Of a stretch of 64,000 bases of DNA, positions 59,413-64,000 are shown piece after piece. Made by a program: the position numbers and the translations under genes. The stretch's first letter is position 1. Each line of letters begins with the position of its first letter. Under the pieces are notes generated by a model. The model ran no database searches. It was not told the DNA's origin and saw only the letters and a list, made by a program, of their open reading frames with translations. The DNA comes from Variovorax sp037204085. Its GTDB lineage: Bacteria; Pseudomonadota; Gammaproteobacteria; Burkholderiales; Burkholderiaceae_C. The DNA is taken from assembly GCF_037204085.1 (NCBI RefSeq), contig NZ_JBBCBW010000016.1:1-64000 (forward strand), given 5' to 3'.

Positions 59413-61203
59413 ATGCTCATCCTCCTCATTGCCTACCTGGGCGGGGTGCTCACCATATTGAGCCCCTGCATCCTGCCGGTGCTGCCTTTCGTGTTCGCAC
59501 GCGCCGACCGTCCGTTTCGATCGCACGGCCTGCCGATGCTGCTGGGCATGGCGCTGGCCTTTGCCGCCGTTGCCACGCTGGCGGCAGTGGGTGGCGGCTG
59601 GATAGTTACGCTCAACGAATACGGGCGCTATGCCGCCATTGCGATGCTTGCGCTCTTCGGCGTCACGCTGCTGTTTCCGCGCATCGCAGACCGCATGAGC
59701 CGGCCCCTGGTGGCGCTGGGCGTGCGCATGTCCGAGCCGCAAGGCAATGCCATGCCGGGCTCCGTGTTCTCGCCGCTCATGCTGGGCGTGGGCACCGGCT
59801 TGCTCTGGGCGCCGTGCGCGGGTCCGATCCTCGGCCTCATCCTGACCGGCGCGGCGCTCAATGGCGCGAGCGTGGGTACCTCGCTGCTGCTGCTTGCCTA
59901 TGCCGCGGGTGCGTGCACGTCGCTGGCGGCCGCGCTGCTGTTCGGCGGGCGCGTGTTCTCGGTCATGAAGCGGTCGCTGCATGGCGGCGAATGGGTGCGG
60001 CGTGCCGCGGGCGCGGCCGTGCTGGTGGGCGTGGGCGCCATCGCACTGGGGCTGGACACCGGCCTGCTTGCGCGCCTGTCGGTCGGCACCACGTCGGCGC
60101 TGGAGCAGGCGCTGGTAGACAAGATCAAGCCCGGCAAGCCGCATGGGGAGCCGGTCGCCGCGCAGGAAGACGCGGGCTTCGTGCGGGTGTCGGACAACCG
60201 CCCGGCCGCCGTGCCTGCGCGCGAACTCAGGGTGGAGGGCAACTTTCCTTCTCTTGACGGCGCCACCGAATGGATCAACTCCCCGCCGCTCACGCCGCAG
60301 GCGCTGCGCGGCAAGGTGGTGCTGGTCGACTTCTGGACCTATTCGTGCATCAACTGCCTGCGCACGCTGCCCTACCTCAATGCATGGGCCGAGAAGTACA
60401 AGGACGCGGGCCTCGTGGTGCTTGGCGTCCACACGCCGGAGTTCGCGTTCGAAAAACGCTCGGCCAACGTGCGCCGGGCGACCAAGGACCTGGGCATCGG
60501 CTTCCCCGTGGCCACCGACAACGACTACGCGATCTGGCGCGCCTTCGGTAATCGGGCCTGGCCCGCTTTCTATTTCATCGATGCCGAGGGACGCATCCGC
60601 CATCATCAGTTCGGCGAGGGCCGGTACGACAAGGCCGAACAAGTCATCCAGCAACTGCTGGCCGAGGCGGGGCAGGCCCGCGTTCCCGCCGGGCTGGTCG
60701 CTCCCTCAGGGCAGGGTACCCAGGCGCAGCCCGGCCCCGAGCCCGCCTTGTCCGGCGAAACCTACCTGGGCCACGAGCGCGCGCACGGTTTTGCCTCGCC
60801 TGGCGGCCTGGTGCGAGATCGTGCAAAGGTCTACCAGGCGGCTTCTTCGCTGCGCACCAACCAGTGGGTGCTGGCCGGCGACTGGACCGTGGAAGCCGAG
60901 CGCGCTGTGCTCAACAGTGCCAACGGCCGCGTCGCCTACCGCTTTCAGGCGCGCGACCTGCACCTGGTGCTCGGTCCGGCAGCTAATGGCAAGCCGGTGC
61001 GATTCAGGGTGCTGGTGGATGGCAAGCCGCCGCTGGCGGATCATGGCGCCGACACCGACGCGCAGGGCTACGGCGTGATCGATGCGCAGAAGCTCTATCA
61101 GCTAGTGCGCCAGGCCACCAATGGGACTGACGGGAAAGACAGGCTGTTCGAGATCGAATTTCTGGACGCGGGCGCGCAGGCCTACGCGTTCACCTTCGGC
61201 TGA
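59413..61203 (+). CDS. DipZ-like fusion: CcdA/DsbD membrane domain, thioredoxin-like domain and C-terminal beta domain
   Basis: The protein has 596 residues. Residues 1-235 are a CcdA/DsbD-type membrane domain with its two redox Cys in ILSPCILPVLPF and LWAPCAGPILGL. A periplasmic thioredoxin-like domain (about 275-430) carries CINC (Cys312, Cys315) in FWTYSCINCLRTLP. The last 150 residues (SGETYLGHERAHGF onward) form a beta-sandwich like that in mycobacterial DipZ. It passes electrons from the cytoplasm to periplasmic partners, plausibly including the thioredoxin-like protein at 55925. Confidence 0.93.
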   Translation: MLILLIAYLGGVLTILSPCILPVLPFVFARADRPFRSHGLPMLLGMALAFAAVATLAAVGGGWIVTLNEYGRYAAIAMLALFGVTLLFPRIADRMSRPLVALGVRMSEPQGNAMPGSVFSPLMLGVGTGLLWAPCAGPILGLILTGAALNGASVGTSLLLLAYAAGACTSLAAALLFGGRVFSVMKRSLHGGEWVRRAAGAAVLVGVGAIALGLDTGLLARLSVGTTSALEQALVDKIKPGKPHGEPVAAQEDAGFVRVSDNRPAAVPARELRVEGNFPSLDGATEWINSPPLTPQALRGKVVLVDFWTYSCINCLRTLPYLNAWAEKYKDAGLVVLGVHTPEFAFEKRSANVRRATKDLGIGFPVATDNDYAIWRAFGNRAWPAFYFIDAEGRIRHHQFGEGRYDKAEQVIQQLLAEAGQARVPAGLVAPSGQGTQAQPGPEPALSGETYLGHERAHGFASPGGLVRDRAKVYQAASSLRTNQWVLAGDWTVEAERAVLNSANGRVAYRFQARDLHLVLGPAANGKPVRFRVLVDGKPPLADHGADTDAQGYGVIDAQKLYQLVRQATNGTDGKDRLFEIEFLDAGAQAYAFTFG

Positions 61204-61241
61204 ACGTTGACGCGGCCCGGGCGGGAGGCAAGAAACGCTAC

Positions 61242-61493
61242 TTACGCAGCCCAGGCGGTCAACGAAAGCCGCCGAAGCATGTCCGTCTGGCGCGACTCTT
61301 CGGCGTCCCGCAGGCTCTTGGCTGCACGGGCGGCCACGTAGGCCACGTACATCGTCTCGATGGCCTTGCCCCATTCGTGCATCTTTTGCGAGACCACGCT
61401 GGTCGACGATGCCGACAGGTCTTCGGCCGGGCAGGCGGGAACCTCGAAACCGGCTTTGCTGAGGATGGTGGCTTTCTGAAAAATGGTGAGCAT
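61242..61493 (-). CDS. Small hypothetical protein (83 aa)
   Basis: The start is at an ATG with AGAGG about 9 bases upstream on the minus strand. The predicted helical protein (MHEWGKAIETMYVAYVAARA, SLRDAEESRQTDMLRRLSL) has no signal peptide or membrane segment. It is convergent to the DipZ-like gene with 38 bp between. No family is recognised. Confidence 0.6.
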   Translation of the reverse strand: MLTIFQKATILSKAGFEVPACPAEDLSASSTSVVSQKMHEWGKAIETMYVAYVAARAAKSLRDAEESRQTDMLRRLSLTAWAA

Positions 61494-61628
61494 GCGGCTG
61501 GCCTCTGGAATATGGGCATCAGATTAGCCTTGGCGCAAGACGCGTGCCATCAGCCGCTTGACGTATGTGTTTGTCAGTAAATGGCTATCCATCCCGGCAA
61601 ACAGCCGCAGTTTTCTAGGCCTTAAGCC

Positions 61629-62576
61629 TTAGGCTGGCGCCGATTCGGCATGGCGCCACACCAGCGTGGCGGCCGTCAGGTCTTCGAGCGCGCTGCCCAC
61701 GGCCTTGAAAACGGTGCGCTCGCCGCTGTCCGTGCGGCCCGCGCGCTCGCCCCGGCAGAGTGCGGCAAGCGTGCCCTGCACCTCATCGGCGCGCAGCGTG
61801 CCGGCCGCCATTGCGTCGAGCAGTTCGCCCGCTTTCTGCAATGCCTCGGTGGTGTCGATGAAGGTGCGGGCGCCCGCGAAGCAGCGCACATCGGCCTCGC
61901 GCATCGCGGGGGTGAAGCTGCCGATCAGGTCCAGGTGCGAGCCCGCGCTCAGCCATTCGCCGCGCACCAGCGGCTCGGTCGCGAGCGTGGCGCAACTCAC
62001 GATGTCGGCGTGGCGCGCGGCTGCTTCGAGCCCGGTGACGGCGCGGGCGTTGAAGCCCTCTGCGCGCCACTGCGCGGCCAGGGCCTCGGCGCCTTCGGGC
62101 CGGTGGTTCCACACCTGCACCTCGTCGATGGGCCGCACGCTCGCATGCGCGGCAGGCAGCAGCCTTGCGATGCGCCCGGTGCCCACCACCAGCAGCCGGC
62201 GTGCATCGGCCCGCGCCAGAAACGCTGCGCCCAGCGCCGATGCGGCCGCCGTGCGGCGCGCGGTGAGCTCGTTGCCGTCCATCATCGCCAGCGGCACGCC
62301 GGTGCGCGCGTCGTACAGCACATAGGTGGCATGCAGGCCGGGCAGGCCACGCGCGCCGTTGCCCGGAAAGACATTGATGGTCTTGATGCCGAGGAACCCC
62401 GCATCGCTCCACGCCGGCATGATGAGCACGGTGCCCTTGTCGCCGCCGGCCGTCTCGATGCTGTGCACATGGCGCGGCGGCACCTGCGCCTCGGCCGCGA
62501 AGGCGGCGCGCAGCGCAGGTACGAGCCGTGCAAAAGCCAGCGGCTCGCGGGTGGCGGTTTCGTCGAAGTGCTTCAT
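61629..62576 (-). CDS. Ornithine cyclodeaminase/mu-crystallin family protein
   Basis: The 315-residue protein has the NAD-binding motif VVGTGRIARLLPAAHA (about 130-145) and the family motifs LGIKTINVFPGNGARGLPGL, MMDGNELTARRTAAASALGA and HLDLIGSFTPAMREAD. Members include ornithine cyclodeaminase and pyrroline-2-carboxylate reductase; substrate is not certain. It overlaps the hydrolase gene upstream by 4 bp (ATGA). Confidence 0.9.
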   Translation of the reverse strand: MKHFDETATREPLAFARLVPALRAAFAAEAQVPPRHVHSIETAGGDKGTVLIMPAWSDAGFLGIKTINVFPGNGARGLPGLHATYVLYDARTGVPLAMMDGNELTARRTAAASALGAAFLARADARRLLVVGTGRIARLLPAAHASVRPIDEVQVWNHRPEGAEALAAQWRAEGFNARAVTGLEAAARHADIVSCATLATEPLVRGEWLSAGSHLDLIGSFTPAMREADVRCFAGARTFIDTTEALQKAGELLDAMAAGTLRADEVQGTLAALCRGERAGRTDSGERTVFKAVGSALEDLTAATLVWRHAESAPA

Positions 62577-63416
62577 GGTTGCCGTGGTTGCAGCGCAGCG
62601 TCGAAAAATTCGACCAGTGCGCGCTGGTAAGTGGTGCTAAAGCGATGGGTCATGGGCTCCAGATGAGCGGCACCGGCCACTTCGATCAGCCGCTTGGGCT
62701 CGCGTGCGGCCTCGAGCAGGCGGCGCGAATGCGAATGCGGAATCACCGCATCGGCCGTGCCATGGATGAGCAGCAGCGGAATCGGCGAAACGGCCGCAAT
62801 GTACTTCGATGCGGCATATTCGTCGCTTACCAGCAGGCCGGCGCCCGGGAGCTTTTCGCTGGCAATCGATGAGTACGAATAAAAGGTCGCTTCGATGGCC
62901 GCTGCCTTCACCCCGGCCCGGTTGCCTGAACCCACCGCGGCCACCGCATTGGTGCCGCCGAGGCTCTGGCCGAAGACGAAAAGGCGCCCGGGGTCAATGT
63001 CGGCGCGCGAGCGCACATGGTCCAGCGCGGCATTGGAATCCTCGAACACGCCCTTGGGCTCCCGGCTTGCCTTCGGACTCGCCGTAGCCGCGGTAGTCGA
63101 ACACGAACACGTTGAAGTCCTGCTTCGGCAGCCAGGCCACAAAGCGCCAGTGCGCGGACATGTTCTGCGCGTTGCCGTGGAAGTGCACCACCGTGCCCTT
63201 GGCATCCTTCGGGTTCTGGCGGCTCGCGGCGGGAATGAACCAGCCGCTCAGGCGCGTGCCGTCGGCGCTGGCAAATTGCACCGCCTCGTAGCGCAGCCCG
63301 AGCGCATCGGGCGTTTCGTAGCGCACCCGGTCGGGGTAATAGAACATCGACTGAACACAGCCGGTAAGGAACACGGGCAGCGCGAGCAAGGCCAGTTTCC
63401 AGTTCATGGGTGTCAT
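62573..63416 (-). pseudogene. Alpha/beta hydrolase lipoprotein with an apparent frameshift
   Basis: Two minus-strand frames join into one alpha/beta hydrolase. The first part (63416 to about 63070) has a lipoprotein signal with LTGC and the lid/core segment VFVFDYRGYGESEGKP. The second part (about 63070 to 62573) has GVFEDSNAALDHVRS, the nucleophile elbow FVFGQSLGG, and the later Asp and His of the triad (HGTADAVIPHS, AAHLE). The break lies near 63064-63075, where one extra base or two missing bases would restore the frame. All catalytic residues survive, so a sequencing error or a recent mutation are both possible. The start could also be the ATG at 63407. Confidence 0.75.
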
Positions 63417-63449
63417 GCGCGGGGTGTCGCCATTCCGGCGGAGGATAGC

Positions 63450-64000
63450 TCAGCCCGCGGCAATGCGGCTCCATTCGAGCCCATGCTTTGCCAGGTACTT
63501 CCGGAGCCGGTCGGCGTCGTTCACCACGCTGCGCTGCGCGCGCGACGCCTGGAAAAGCTGGCGCCCCGCGTCCGACAGGCTGCGCGAATCACGGCACACA
63601 CGCACCACCGCCTCCAGCTGCAGCCGGTCGAACAGGTCGAGCGCCGCCGCGCGCTCATCGCCCAGCAGAGCGTCCAGGTCCACGTCTTCGGCGCCACCGC
63701 CAGCGGTTTTCGGGCTCTCGCGGTTCCACAGCCAACGAAGCCGTTCAATCTCGGCTTCGACCAGCGCGACCGGAATGCGCCCGCCGTCCGCCAGCGTGGC
63801 CAGCCGCGTCACGCTGGCCGAGAGGTCGCGGAAGTTGCCGCACCACAGCGCTTCGGCGCTTTGCGCAAACCGCAGGTAGGCCGCGCGGGCCTCGGCGTTG
63901 AAGCGCACCACGCGGTGGTTCTCGGCCGCGTGAATGGCCAGCAGGTGGTCGATGTTGGGCTCGATGTCTTCCGGCCGCTTGGCCAGGCCCGGCAGGTCGT
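63450..64000 (-). CDS. rtcR: RNA repair regulator RtcR, 3' part only
   Basis: The gene runs off the right edge of the window; about 183 codons of the C-terminal side are visible. The sequence contains the end of the sigma-54 AAA+ domain (DLPGLAKRPEDIEPNIDHLL, then CGNFRDLSASVTRLATLADG) and the C-terminal region with the Fis-type helix-turn-helix (LFDRLQLEAVVRVCRDSRSL, ASRAQRSVVNDADRLRKYL), which are specific to RtcR. RtcR activates rtcBA (RNA ligase and cyclase), normally divergent from it, so rtcBA is likely outside to the right. Confidence 0.88.
   Translation of the reverse strand, partial: DLPGLAKRPEDIEPNIDHLLAIHAAENHRVVRFNAEARAAYLRFAQSAEALWCGNFRDLSASVTRLATLADGGRIPVALVEAEIERLRWLWNRESPKTAGGGAEDVDLDALLGDERAAALDLFDRLQLEAVVRVCRDSRSLSDAGRQLFQASRAQRSVVNDADRLRKYLAKHGLEWSRIAAG

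Overview
The window looks like a piece of chromosome from a GC-rich betaproteobacterium of the Comamonadaceae, most like Variovorax. This rests on overall base composition, on the style of the proteins (Bug/TctC-type binding proteins, divergent LysR regulators, a Tad pilus cluster, the CbbR-like LysR) and on the split pca operons. The genus is an inference. No rRNA, tRNA, CRISPR array, insertion sequence or phage gene was seen.

Layout. 0-7 kb: a succinyl-CoA ligase alpha paralogue, an FAH-family hydrolase, a ketopantoate-reductase-like enzyme, pyruvate kinase and two LysR regulators. 7-16.2 kb (minus strand): a tight six-gene run encoding a MoxR ATPase, a small membrane protein, a GNAT acetyltransferase, a CoxE-like VWA protein, TamA and TamB. 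16.4-20 kb: a dihaem cytochrome c, then pcaHG with the divergent regulator pcaQ, and a DUF1841 protein.

20-33.6 kb is the most unusual region. A sigma-54-type promoter precedes a 950-residue protein built from an Asp-Ala tract and Gly-Leu-rich repeats. It is followed on the same strand by an OmpA-type lipoprotein, a 1025-residue fusion of a six-hairpin-like domain with a degenerate MurF-like ligase, a one-helix membrane protein, and a complete type I secretion system (ABC, HlyD-like and TolC-like). A sigma-54 enhancer-binding regulator lies convergent to it. I read this as a regulated surface-protein export system that I do not recognise as described.

33.7-45.9 kb (minus strand): a complete Tad/Flp pilus operon, from the Flp pilin through the prepilin peptidase, RcpC, RcpA, TadZ, TadA, TadB, TadC, TadD, a DUF3613 protein and two TadE-like pseudopilins to a large, AT-richer TadG. 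A GTTACGTAAC palindrome with an extra GTTAC half-site lies upstream of both the repeat-protein gene and the flp operon, which suggests one regulator for both surface systems.

46.3-64 kb: an L,D-transpeptidase and a TPR protein that share a C-terminal domain type; a Bug-type binding protein; an IclR regulator divergent from pcaIJF, followed by two more Bug proteins; a redox island (thioredoxin-like protein, Ohr, DipZ-like DsbD/thioredoxin fusion and a split two-component system) in which a duplicated 90-bp element precedes both the thioredoxin-like gene and ohr; an ornithine-cyclodeaminase-like gene; a lipoprotein hydrolase with an apparent frameshift; and the 3' part of rtcR running off the right edge.
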